From Metopolophium dirhodum (taxonomy: Eukaryota; Arthropoda; Insecta; Hemiptera; Aphididae), in NCBI RefSeq assembly GCF_019925205.1, contig NC_083560.1, forward strand, positions 21,719,145 to 21,783,144: a stretch of DNA of 64,000 nt, written 5' to 3'. Shown one piece after another: positions 32,058-42,421 of the stretch. The translations under genes and the position numbers were made by a program. Position 1 is the stretch's first letter; the number at the start of each line of letters is the position of its first letter. Under the pieces are notes generated by a model, which worked only from the letters and a program-made list of their open reading frames with translations, searched no databases and was not told the DNA's origin.

Positions 32058-34487
32058 ACCCGTGTGGTCACCCATCCGGTTGCTAGTAGTTGTAGCACTG
32101 GTAGAAGCCAACGCATCACGCCAAGCCACCAAAAATGGTTTGTTAAATATTCTGGATAGAAATATAGCGAATAAAACAGCATCCAGAAAGATTTCAACAA
32201 TGCAATGAACAATTCACTGTAGTCATTAAGTGTGAAGAGAGAGTATATGGTCAAGTACTTGAGTGTATGTTTGAATTGGCATTTGTATCATTATTATAAA
32301 AATTAAAATCATATTTATATGTTTAGATTTTGAAACTATTCAAAGTTTTGGCAATAAGCTAGTTCATGTCATCAACATAAACATTCAAGACAATCATGAA
32401 GAAGTAACGATTGGATCATTTTTAATTTGAGAATTTGTTACTTTGGTAAGATTTTTTTTTTGTTATAGTTTATATAATATCTATTGAATATTTATGTAAA
32501 TTTATTTCCATTTTAGTTGTCCAGAAGTGAAGATCTTGAAAATAACATTAATCAATTAGTTGTTAAATATGAAGAAAAATGTCAAAGTCACTACTCACCT
32601 GTGTACTTTTCTATTAAATATTAGGTGATTAAATAAAATTTAAATTGTGAATATTATTTATAATTCTTTCCCTAAGTAATGGAAATAATAAGGAATATTT
32701 GAATCGATTGTCGTATAGTATATTATGCCATATTGAGCAAATACGATTTATATCAAAAATTATAATGTATACTATATTTTCTTTTATCGAAAAAACAATT
32801 ACTCCGATCCTATTGAACCGCATAATTTTATATTTTTTAAATAATTTTTATTAATTTTTGAGTGGAATGTCAAATGTTTTGGTCTTACAAATATGTCTGA
32901 TTTTAGATTCTGAGCGGAGCCAGGGATCTTTTGGTTTTTCAATAGTGTTTTTACAAATTTCACTTTTACTTATACAAAATAAGGTTAACACAATTAAAAC
33001 AGATGTATATTTATTTATAAATAAATAAAAGTAATAATTTTTAGTCTTTTTTATTAATTTTAAATATAAATAATTATGATATAAAAATAAAAATGAACAC
33101 ACCATACATTGACCTGCTATTAGAATTTTTGAAAAAAATAGGGAAATATAGAATTCAACTCTTCCTTGACAACCTCGACAATAGTATCAGCTATATCTTG
33201 AATTGACATATTTTTTAAATGGTTGGTTTGAAATTTGGAAGATAGCTCTTGATTATAATAAGTTGACGAGTCAAGTCAGAACTGTAACCTCTTTATTATA
33301 TTTGGTAATCGAGTCATAATTATGAAGACTTAACAATCAACTCGTCAGCCATTGATGTTAATATTTCAGGCATTATAGTAACAGCAAATATAGTAACTCT
33401 ACAATTATCATCAGTAACTGTTGTAGTAAGCCAAAGATCACTGTTTTCATATTTTTTTCTCTTTTCTTTTTCTTTTCTTTTACTTAGAGTGGCATAATTA
33501 TTTATTGTATAGGGTGTCAGACATCAGCCGTAGTAGCTCATCGACAGACAGACACTGACACTGACTTAGACTGACTTAGACTATCGAAGATTCCATCTTT
33601 TCAACGTGCAATATACAAGCGAGCCCGGTCGCGTTTATTCCTCTCATAAGCAATAATTGAGACACGTCACATACACTCATACTTGGCCGCTTAAAGGAGC
33701 ACAAAACACAAAAAATGAGTTTTTTAATTTGAAAGAATCTTCATTTCTAAGAATAATGGTATAGGTTATACGTTTTTACTCGTCTTATCTTGACAATAAT
33801 ATTGATCAATTAGTTATTAAATATGAAGAAAAATGTCAAAGTCTACTACTCACTTGTGTACTTTTCTATTAAATATTAGGTGATTAAATAAAATTTAAAT
33901 TGTGAATATTATTTATAATTCTTTCCCTAAGTAATGGTAATAATAAGGAATATTTGAATCGATAGTCGTATAGTATATTATGCCATATTGAGCAAATACG
34001 ATTTATATCAAAAATTATAATGTATACTATATTTTCTTTTATCGAAAAAACAATTACTCCGATCCTATTGAACCGCATAATTTTATATTTTTTAAATAAT
34101 TTTTATTAATTTTTGAGTGGAATGTTAAATGTTTCGGTCTTACAAATATATCTGTTTTTAGATTCTGAGCGGAGCAAGGGATCTTTTGTTTTTTCAATAG
34201 TGTTTTTACAAATTTCACTTTTACTTATACAAAATAAGGTTAACATAAATAACACAGATATATATTTATTTATAAATAAATAAAAGTAATAATTTGTAGC
34301 CTTTTTTATTAATTTTAAATATAAATAATTATGATATAAAAATAAAAATGAACACACCATACATTGACCTGCTATTAGAATTTTTGAAAAAAATAGAACA
34401 GTAATATGCTAATAATATGTAGGTACTGTTCTCATCTCAAAAAATTCCTTTTTGTTGGCAAAATTATCTATTATATTTTCTATGTTC
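32058..34487. repeat. 2.4-kb insertion with internal 580-bp direct repeat; no clear gene
   Basis: Present between sequences equivalent to adjacent bases near 9650. Inside, 32560-33130 recurs at 33815-34390 at about 95% by eye, separated by a piece of block A (33140-33790). In 32320-32620 two short plus frames ('FETIQSFGNKLVHV' and 'ENNINQLVVKYEEKC') flank a possible 'gtaag...ttttag' intron and may be exon relics of an unknown gene. The short minus frames in both repeat copies look non-coding. Confidence 0.55.
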
Positions 34488-37160
34488 ATAGTTTGTTTTC
34501 TTTCAATATTATTCTATAAAACTATACTTGAATGTCTATCTTGTCTGTTTGTGTTACGTAAATATTTTTTTATAAGTTGAAGCTTTGAAAATTATTGCAC
34601 AGGTGAGGCATATATATTGTTGTAGTACATACCGATAAATACATAGATAAATATAGAATTCAACTCTTCCTTGACATTCTTGACAATAGTATGAGCTATA
34701 TCATGAATTGACATATTTTTTAAATGGTTGGTTTGAAATTTGGAAGATAAATAGCTCTTGATTATAATAAGTTGACAAGTGAAGTCAGAACTGTAACCTC
34801 TTAATTATATTCAGATTATATTATTAGATATTATATTTATACTTAACAAACAACTCGTCAGCCATTGATGTTAATATTTCAGGCATTAATTTAATAATAT
34901 ATCAAAATCATCACACACAGTTTTCATTAATATATATCTAACTCTTAATTGTAATATTGTCTACAATTGGTAAAATATTGCAACTCTACAATTATCATCA
35001 GTAACTGTTATAGTAAGACGGCGATAACTGTTTTCATATTTTTTTCTTTTAGCTGCTCTACTTAGAGTGGCATATTTGTTGTAGAGGGTGTCAGACGTCA
35101 GTTGTAGTAGCTCATCGACAGACAGACACTGACACTGACTTAGACTGACTTAGACTATCGAAGATCCCGTCTTTTCAACGTGCAATATAAAAGCGAGCCC
35201 GGTCGCGTTTATTCCTCTCATAACCAATAATTGAGACACGTCACATACACTCATATTTGGCCGCTTAAAGGAGCACAAAACACAAAAATTGAATATTTTT
35301 AATTTGAAAGAATCTTCATTTCTAAGAATAATGGTATAGGTTATACGCTTTTACTCACATCATTCAATAAATTATGATCAATTAAAAAAAGATCTTGGTT
35401 CCGGTTCATCGTAATTGCATATCTTAAAGTTGTAAAAGTTCTTTGCTTCACACAACAATTTACCAACCTAAAAATTTAATATTTGAAATTTATTTTACAT
35501 ATAAATATGTGGTTTTATGTAAAGACTTTTATCGTTTTAAACACATAAAATCATACATTAATAGGTAGACTAAATTTCAGAAATAAAATTTTTTGATTGG
35601 TAAATCATCGTGTAAAACTAGGAAATAAATATATTTATTAGGTACAAAATAGATAAATAGTATATGTATGAATAAAAATAACTTATATTTAAATAAAATA
35701 TGGGAAAATTAATATTATATCAGTGATGTGTATTGCTTCAGTTATTTAACCATATGTCTATATAACTCACTCAAGTGATATTGCTTTTTTTAAAAAAATT
35801 ATGAATGTTATAAAAAAAAATGTATTTGATAAATTATTTTATAATTTTGCAGATTTCTGTTGTCTTCATATAGGCAGATAGAATATATTATATTTATTCT
35901 TGCAAACTTAATTGATCAAATTGCCTAAAAAGAGAAAATTATCATGCAAAAATTAAAAAGCGAATAACAGTGGATAACGCTCTAGATAACTACATTGTAT
36001 GCGTTAGATTTAATAACATATAACATTATACATTCACTGACCACGTTCGGTGGTTTTCGTCATTAACTTTTGAATAGTGAAAAATTTCAAATTTTTTTTA
36101 TGTACGTTTTTGCAAGAAAATCACAGACCTTCAACAACTATATTATATTCATAATGAATAATGATGTACAAAAATGATAATTTTTTGTATGACTTTAAAA
36201 GTACGTACTACGTACCCTACCGAATACGCTCAAATATAACTTTTATAATACATATGTTATAATTAGGTACTTACAGGGATGTAGCCCCACCCCCCCCCCC
36301 CCCCCCCAACCCACGAAATGTTATCGACGACTTTTTTTTAGAATCTGAGTGGAACGAAATTTATTAAATAGTAGGTACCTACCTAAGTTAAGATAAATTT
36401 GTTATATAATAATCATGATTGTCCTTTATCAACTGAGTAGATCGTAAGTTTTATCTTTTATTGTTACACTAATCGTATCGCGTATAAGATTTAAAGCAAA
36501 AAATATTATACGATACTCGCCTATCGTCAGTCGATGTTTGTGTACTTTCATATAAACGTACCTACGGTAAATTTTTTTTCGAGTCGATTTTGGCAACCCT
36601 TCCAGTACCTACAATTGAAGTTAAACGATCATTTTCAACTTTAAAAAGAGTAAAAACACTAATTCGAAACCAAATTTGAAATTACCGTTTAACGGGGCTG
36701 GACTCTTATTTTATCCGCTGATTGGGAAATATCAGTTTCACCAAAAGACGGGTTGAATATTTTAATGGATAATTTTATTATACCTATTTTATATTTTATA
36801 CCTACATTTTTTTTTTTATTCATACGATATTTATATTTATTATAATACAATAATTATTACTTTATAATACTTACATTTTTATTTCACCTATTGAATAACA
36901 AAAATATTTTTTTATTTTTACAATATAATATACACACTATAGCATAATATTCTGTACGTCATTACGAATTTAATTTTTGCTTAATTAATAAGAATGGCTA
37001 AAATAACTTATTATTATTTTTTTTAACTCCCCCCCCCCTGAAATAAAATCCTGGGTACCTGTGCATAATACTATACAAAATATATTATATTTATTGTAAA
37101 TATAAAATATTATTATAATATTATAATGGTATTAGGTATATTATATCATACCATTATAAT
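34488..37160 (+). repeat. Block A, copy 2, middle; no gene
   Basis: Direct copy of 9650-12598. It includes the intact TATA-like module at 35186-35285 and a C-tract near 36288-36308. No credible coding frame. Confidence 0.65.
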
Positions 37161-37614
37161 CAGGGCTTGTAAACGTTATATTTGACAAAAAATTAAATTA
37201 AATTTGTAAACGTAATTATAACGGAAAGCGATAGTCAAAAATAATTAAACACCGCAAAATACAATATAACGCAAAACATAATTTATAGAATATCACTGAA
37301 CAAATAATATTGCAAAACGAAATAATTTAAAATCTATTTATTTAAAAGGTCTATTGGTTTCTTAGAACATTAATTAATTCATGCAAACAATCTAAGAATT
37401 GATTATAATATTATGTTCCGAACCTGTTCCATTGCCTACCCACATTAGTTATTATTTTTAAATTTAATGGGTATGGACACAATTTAAAAAAAAAAACAAT
37501 AAGCGCATAACTTATATAACGTTTTTTTGTTCTAAATAACGATAAACGCAAAAATCGTGTAATGTTTTAATTATGTAAATAATATAAAACGGAATTTTAT
37601 TTTTCAAATACAAG
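37161..37614 (+). mobile_element. hAT-like MITE, copy in unit 2
   Basis: Begins 'cagggcttgtaaacg' and stops after 'caag' exactly as at 13054. The truncation therefore predates the block A duplication. Confidence 0.55.
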
Positions 37615-37935
37615 CAGTAGTATGAAATAGCCCGTTCTGGTTCCCCCCGCTTCACCCCCCTCCATCCCTGCCACAAGCGCGCTTCCCCCTCCCCCACTCC
37701 CTCAGACAATACTGCGCTTCCCACTAAAGTATAAACTCCATACATTCTATAGTATATACCTATATATATATACTCATGTATATACTCTATACATACTATA
37801 GTATATACCTATATATATATACTAAAGTATATACGCTATACCTATATAGTAATACTATTTATATATACATACTACTTAGCTGTTTCACCCTTCCTCCCTC
37901 TTTCACGCCTACACATACTCCTCATATATATATAT

Positions 37936-38374
37936 GTCCGGATAATCACGCCATCGCGGTTCTTATGTATAACAGCCGATTTTTTACGTCGCCTTTACTC
38001 GTTGATGGGACATATTCTGTCGATTATAACCGATCCACCGGTTAAAAGCCGCAAGAAACTGTTATTCCGGGACGAGACGATCACACTGTCCAAAATTAGT
38101 TATCGCGGCAATAATATGCTGGTAATCGAATCCCACCACCAACAAGGACGCCGTTTATTATTGAGCAGACGAAATCTATTAAAGCTCCAAGACATGCAAT
38201 GGATTATCAACGAGGTTATCGCCCAAAAATCTAACATTATACGTCACATGGTGATGGGACAAACTGATCTTATGGCCGCATATTTATACGCAAATGTACC
38301 CGTGGAAAAATTCTCGTCAGTTGAAGAAATTACAGCGATCATCTGCAATATCCACAGCGATTTATCGACACTGA
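37936..38374 (+). pseudogene. Truncated copy of the 13896 virus-like gene
   Basis: Nearly the same as 13959-14403: it covers residues of about 22-167, starting inside the gene after an upstream deletion and ending where an inverted MITE/Helitron/MULE piece is joined at 38375. One codon (Val) is lost relative to copy 1. No start codon of its own is expected. Non-functional remnant of an unknown Polinton-like gene. Confidence 0.75.
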
Positions 38375-38777
38375 TTAGTACCGACCTACCCACATTAGTT
38401 ATTATTTTTAAATTTAATGGGTATTGACACAATTTTTAAAAAAAAAACGATAAGCGCATAACTTGTATAACGTTTTTTGTTCTAAATAACGAAAAACGCA
38501 AAAATCTTGTTATGTTTTAACTATGTAAATAATATAAAACAGAATTTTTTTTTTTCAAATGCAAGCCCTGAATTTATAATATCATAATATTATAATGTAC
38601 CTACTAGCTGTCCCTTCCGGCTTTGCCCGGAAATAAGTCACCTTTATCACTTTCGTAACCAGTTAAATGTACAAACTCTAGGGCGCACACTAGTTTCCTC
38701 CCGAAATCAAAAAGATCAATGTTTTTTATACGAATTGCCTCCCGACTATATACTAGTTGCCTCCCGACGTACCCTAA
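38375..38777 (-). repeat. Inverted piece of MITE, Helitron and MULE ends
   Basis: Reverse complement of about 26937-27354: half of the hAT-like MITE (38383-38570), the Helitron-like terminus (CTAG at 38604-38607) and 97 bp of the MULE right end with three 'cctcc' motifs. It replaces the middle of the virus-like element and truncates the capsid gene at 38778. Confidence 0.8.
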
Positions 38778-38784
38778 AATCTCT

Positions 38785-39247
38785 CTCTTATACCTGTGAG
38801 CATGTTTTCACCATCCAAAAGTGTTTGCTCGTCTGTGGTAAGTTGGGGTGCTCACACAACTCCCAGTTCCTAAAAGCACAATTTAGCATTTTTTTGCTAT
38901 CAACGATTTTCAACAGTTTCAATCTCTCTCGATCGTCGACTTTAATAACAGGTATTTTCCATGACACTCGCATCAGCTGTACTCTGACTTCATTCACAAG
39001 AGTCTTAAATGACGTGCTAGAAATTTCCAAAGTAACAAATAAAAAATTACTATTTGTTTGCGATCAAGCGTAAAAAATTACGATTATCGAGCGTCGGCGA
39101 ATTGTTCTTTTTGTTTTTATTATTACGATTAATTTTTTTACGAACAGCTGTGACGTGTTGTAGTGTGTGCCTGTCAACGGTCGCGGCTTTAATGCATGCC
39201 TCACCACTGTTCACAGCATATTTACCGTCATTAAATTTCAAGCCCAT
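38785..39247 (-). pseudogene. Probable major capsid (hexon-like) protein, 5' part
   Basis: The ATG at 39247 overlaps the end of the penton-like gene by 17 bases. The first 65 codons ('MGLKFNDGKYAVNSGEACIK') are interrupted near 39050 and continue in another frame to 38788, with 'WKIPVIKVDDRERLKLLK', 'FRNWELCEHPNLPQT' and 'FWMVKTCSQ'. From memory the last motifs resemble the 'PFR-WELYEYPxLPxTTK-W-VKTSxQ' block of insect Polinton/adintovirus capsid proteins. The coding sequence is cut at 38778 by the MITE/Helitron/MULE piece. Copy 1 retains what should be a further downstream part (15366-15533). Whether the first 65 codons belong to the same protein is uncertain. Confidence 0.45.
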
Positions 39248-39942
39248 TTTTTATAAGCAGTCTGATGTTTACAGCTTCGCTGCGAAAGTTAATTGATTTC
39301 CCGTTTTGATCGGTCAATGAAACTCGTACGAAATCAATCGTATTTGTTTTCAGTTTATACAACACACTATATTTAGGTATTTCAACTATTTTATAACCGG
39401 GTGGCACGATCGGATAAAATTCATGTATCGTATGCGATTGCCGTCCGTTGTTGAATGATGCTAAATCCAAGTTACATTCGACTTTTATCGTATTAACGTT
39501 CATAATTTTCACTACGCGATCGGACTCGTGTCTATGATTGCGTACCAAAATACGCTTATCGAAGCCTAATAACGACGCGATGCTATCTTCGACGTTTAAA
39601 TCGATATCACTAATACAATGCATAGTACATTTCAATGTGTTGCTATTAGTCGACAAACTGAAATAATGCACGCCGATGTCCTTTAAGAGTTCACGTATTT
39701 TAGTTTCTAAAACAATTATTTCATAACACCCAGTAGGTATTATAATCTTAGTTAGGTATCTCGAACTGTTCACCGTGAATGATATGCAGAGTATCGCACC
39801 CAGTCTCGACGTTAGGTATTGAATTATATGTTTGCATGCTTAGAAGCCCGATTTCAGATTTGTCACCAACTTCTATGGGTGGGAAAAAATGACATTCTAA
39901 TTCGGAGCTGTTTCGGCACAGTGATAGTGTCTGAGACGGCAT
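39231..39942 (-). pseudogene. Penton-like minor capsid protein (probable), one frameshift
   Basis: ATG at 39942-39940. The N-terminal 60 codons ('LSLCRNSSELECHFFPPIE' and 'LLSMQTYNSIPNVETGC') shift frame near 39750-39773 into a 170-codon part with 'LTKIIIPTGCYEI', 'SIASLLGFDKR', 'HTIHEFYPIVPPGYKIVE' and a C-terminal 'VNIRLLIKNG'. From memory this is the conserved second structural protein encoded next to the hexon in insect Polinton/adintovirus-like elements, presumably the single-jelly-roll penton. It lies between the protease and the capsid fragment, all on the same strand. Total length of about 235 codons is normal for that family. Family identity is moderately sure, function is inferred. 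Confidence 0.5.
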
Positions 39943-40038
39943 GTTGTCGACGATAATATTACAATTAATATATATATATATATATGTATATATTTTTTAA
40001 TTATAATATAATTATTGTTTATCGGTTAAAAATTTTAA

Positions 40039-40400
40039 TCATAAATGTCCACAGTTGAAAGTATTGTATGCTTGATGACGTTCATAATTATATTCAATAA
40101 CACAGCCTTTGAAATACTTCACTAATTGTGGCGGCGGGCGAAGGTCTCCGTAGCTGTCGTAATAAAAAACTAATTTCCCGATTTTTTTTATAACACACCC
40201 AATGCGTGCCTTTATTTTTTTCAAAGTCGAGGTTAACGACCGCGCTTTCCGTGTGATTAGGTCCGGCGGTGGGCAACCTGTCTATGCAATATACACTTCT
40301 GAAATGACGTATTTTCTTAAATTTAGCGTATTTAACAATTTCGAAATCATAAAGAGCGCGATTGGGTAAAATCAGTTTTTTGTTCTCGACGATTTTCTAG
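40039..40400 (-). pseudogene. Adenain-like maturation protease, copy 2, one frameshift
   Basis: Open from about 40396 (no ATG seen) with 'LPNRALYDFEIVKYAKF', then 'GTHWVCYKK' (His). After a T-run at 40182-40189 it continues in another frame with 'FYYDSYGDLRPP' and 'NTFNCGHL', which supplies the catalytic Cys. The run has eight T here and seven in copy 1 (15809-15815), so one extra base causes the break. About 118 codons, a usual length for the compact Polinton protease. It would cleave virion precursors. The 5' end overlaps the core-like gene. Confidence 0.78.
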
Positions 40401-40808
40401 CAGTATTTGTTTTTGCCGATTTGCGCCGAACTGTGGATACTGACTTTTTATTTTTTAATTTTGTCGATGATATTTTTTTCCTTTTAACAGCGACCTTCTT
40501 AAGTCCATTACCGATGCTTTTGCGCGAACCACGAACACTCGATTTCCGGGCAATAGTATACGAACCCCCACCACTTTTATGTGGATTTAGATACATGCCT
40601 TTGCCTAATTGTATAGGCGATCCGCTGTTCGATCTAATACTGCGTCCGAAAGTCTAGCCAATATAGGAATTAACGCTAGCGCTCCACCGATTTTAGGGAC
40701 TTTGATCACACGAGGTAGTTTATTTTTAGTTTTTCTCGATCGAACGCCCTTGTTTGTTTTCACATGTTTTCGTGCAACACATACCGCAGATTTAATTAAT
40801 TTACTCAT
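40372..40808 (-). pseudogene. Basic core/pX-like minor virion protein, one frameshift
   Basis: ATG at 40808-40806 overlaps the PLA2 stop as ATGA. The first part is Lys/Arg-rich, then a hydrophobic helix 'IGGALALIPILARLS'. After a frame change near 40620-40660 it continues with 'LGKGMYLNPHKSGGG' and a very basic Ser/Lys/Arg tail. A hydrophobic stretch followed by 'GKGLYLxPYKxGxG' is a pattern I recall from small virion proteins of insect Polinton-like elements and from adenovirus pX/pVI-type proteins. It probably binds DNA or membranes inside the capsid. Functional assignment is inference. Confidence 0.5.
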
Positions 40809-41242
40809 GTTCGGCGTCGACGGGCACGTTTTAATCGATTTTTAATCGCTTTTTTACACGTACCGACAATATTACCGAACCCGCATCCAGCACCAGTTTT
40901 ACGTTTAGCCTTCATACCAGTGGTTACAAGCCACGCGGCAGCTTTTTCCTTATAACCAGCGTCTTTCGCGCCCACTCTGCTCCAAGCTGGTTCTTCCAAA
41001 ATACTGTCGGCCGCACTACGTTCGGATAAGGAATTACTTTTCTCGTAAGCTATATCGTGGTCTCTACACGGAGAATCTAGACCGTTTATGCCGGTCTGTC
41101 CGAGAGTAAGTATTTTTCCTAAATTAGTCCCAGGTCCGCAGTACTGATAACCTGGTAAATGTAATTCGAATGGTAAACTATTTATTATAGTGTTCAACAG
41201 ACCAGCACCGCTATTGGACTTGACCTTCCGACGTGGTAACAT
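40805..41242 (-). CDS. Parvovirus-type phospholipase A2 protein
   Basis: ATG at 41242-41240 (an upstream GTG at 41269 is less likely), 145 codons without a lesion. After a short basic N-terminus comes 'LPGYQYCGPGTNL', the calcium-binding loop, and 'LDSPCRDHDIAYEKS', with the His-Asp catalytic pair of viral PLA2 domains. A 'GAGCGFG' stretch and a strongly basic C-terminus ('KNRLKRARRRR') follow. In parvoviruses and adintoviruses such domains act on membranes during entry. The gene is divergent from the ATPase (about 75 bp between starts) and overlaps the next minus gene by ATGA. It is the best preserved gene of the cluster. Confidence 0.85.
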   Translation of the reverse strand: MLPRRKVKSNSGAGLLNTIINSLPFELHLPGYQYCGPGTNLGKILTLGQTGINGLDSPCRDHDIAYEKSNSLSERSAADSILEEPAWSRVGAKDAGYKEKAAAWLVTTGMKAKRKTGAGCGFGNIVGTCKKAIKNRLKRARRRRT

Positions 41243-41315
41243 TGTATGGGCACATCGCACGGTCAGCACGCGTATTTATACAATGTGATTCATCAGGCAA
41301 GACATAAAACTCAAA

Positions 41316-41988
41316 GTGGATAATATCGATCCGTTACCGCTATGCAATAGCGATATCGAGAATCTACCGCCTAAGCATGGGCCGCTGTTTCCGAATTCTA
41401 TCAGGGCGTTGATTGTAGGACCGTCGTGGTGCGGGAAAACGAATCTTATTTTCACGTTATTGGTTCACGAGAACGGGATCAAATTCGAAGATGTATATAT
41501 TTATTCGAAAACACTGCATCAAGCCAAATATATCATGCTAGATAAGATTTTATGCGACGTTCCGTTTATAAGTTTATTCAAAATCAATGACAACGAGACG
41601 GTGACATCGCCCGAGAAAGCTCTACCTAATTCAGTTTTCCTATTCGACGACGTGATAACAGAGAACCACAATATAATTCGATCGTACTTTTCGAGATCCA
41701 GGCATAATCTAATAGACGTGTGTTATTTAGCCCAATCGTATTCACGTGTACCGAAACAATTGATTCGGGACAATGCTAATTTCATAGTTTTTTTTCAAAC
41801 AGGACGAAATGAACCTGAAACACGTTTACGACGAACATTGCTCGGGTGATATCAAATACAACGAGTTTAAAGATTTTCGCATGACGTGTTGGCGTGGCGG
41901 TAGATTTGAATTTATTGTCATCAGCAGTGAACACGAGCGTGATAACGGTCGCTATAGACCCGGGTTCGACACATATGTTATTATATAA
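41316..41988 (+). pseudogene. FtsK/A32-like genome-packaging ATPase, one frameshift
   Basis: The frame opens at 41316 with GTG where an ATG would be expected (no in-frame ATG upstream). 'VGPSWCGKTNL' is the Walker A loop (about 41430-41460) and 'NSVFLFDDV' the Walker B strand. A later 'SRSRHNLIDVCYLAQSY' fits the sensor region of Polinton and poxvirus A32-type packaging ATPases. Near 41796 the frame changes and the C-terminal part ('MNLKHVYDEHC', 'GRYRPGFDTY') runs to a TAA at 41986-41988. About 224 codons in all, close to the family length. It would pump DNA into capsids. The start-codon loss and one indel make it a pseudogene here. Confidence 0.83.
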
Positions 41989-42421
41989 TAAGCCGGTACG
42001 TCGAAATATAACACATTTGCCCGGTACCACGGGAAAGGTAAACAACTTGCCGTCGGTGTCCCCGGCGTCACCGTCGTTATTGGCGGATATTATTCAACCG
42101 AGAATGAATATAAAAAAAAAATATCATGCGCTGAAAACCGGCTGTTTTGAAACTGAATCATTAGTAAATAATACACTCAGTTCTATTATCGATCCTCTTA
42201 ATAAAATACGCGACAATATCGATACCCCCCGCACGCATTTATCGGTGCATCAGCCACAACCCCCGCACGCGTCTTCGTCATCACGACAGTCATCACCGCG
42301 ATCGCTACCGGATGTCTATAAAAAACTAATACTTTGCATTTTAAAAACCGGTACATGCATAGTTACCTTAGCTCTACAAATATTTACTATACATATGTAT
42401 ATATTTATGTATTATATTTAA
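41975..42421 (+). CDS. Unknown gene downstream of packaging ATPase
   Basis: ATG at 41975 overlapping the ATPase stop, 148 codons, no lesion. Unrecognised. Seen in it: a basic start ('LLYNKPVRRN'), a middle part with 'KKKYHALKTGCFETES', a Pro/Ser/His-rich linker, and a hydrophobic C-terminal segment (about the last 30 residues) that could be a membrane anchor. Coupling to the ATPase and similar base composition suggest it belongs to the virus-like element. Confidence 0.5.
   Translation: MLLYNKPVRRNITHLPGTTGKVNNLPSVSPASPSLLADIIQPRMNIKKKYHALKTGCFETESLVNNTLSSIIDPLNKIRDNIDTPRTHLSVHQPQPPHASSSSRQSSPRSLPDVYKKLILCILKTGTCIVTLALQIFTIHMYIFMYYI

Larger units (their letters stand above)
30066..38374 (+). 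repeat. Block A segmental duplication, copy 2
   Basis: Collinear with 890-2000 plus 9244-14410. Extra in this copy: about 2.43 kb at 32058-34487. Missing here: the Tigger and LTR elements, and about 250 bp upstream of the virus-like gene (equivalent to 13661-13958). The junction equivalent to 2000/9244 is seen directly at 31630-31660, giving the arrangement without the unit 1 insertions. Confidence 0.85.
38778..42421. mobile_element. Polinton/adintovirus-like virion-gene cluster, copy 2
   Basis: Minus-strand genes, right to left: PLA2, a basic core-like protein, adenain-like protease, penton-like protein and a capsid fragment. On the plus strand are a packaging ATPase and an unknown gene, divergent from PLA2. 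Genes abut or overlap by a few bases, and GC content is higher than in the neighbours, both virus-like features. Nearly every gene has one frameshift. No DNA polymerase B or retroviral-type integrase of Polintons is found in the window, so the element is incomplete. Confidence 0.82.

Noticed and set aside
32050..32100. 'ggtcacccatcc' resembling the reverse complement of 5S rRNA
   Set aside because: Only about 12 bases match and the flanking 5S sequence does not follow; no internal promoter boxes seen.
32629..34360. Paired 64- and 84-codon minus frames in two direct repeats
   Set aside because: One pair includes translated 'gattctgagcg' repeat sequence; composition is like non-coding AT-rich DNA.
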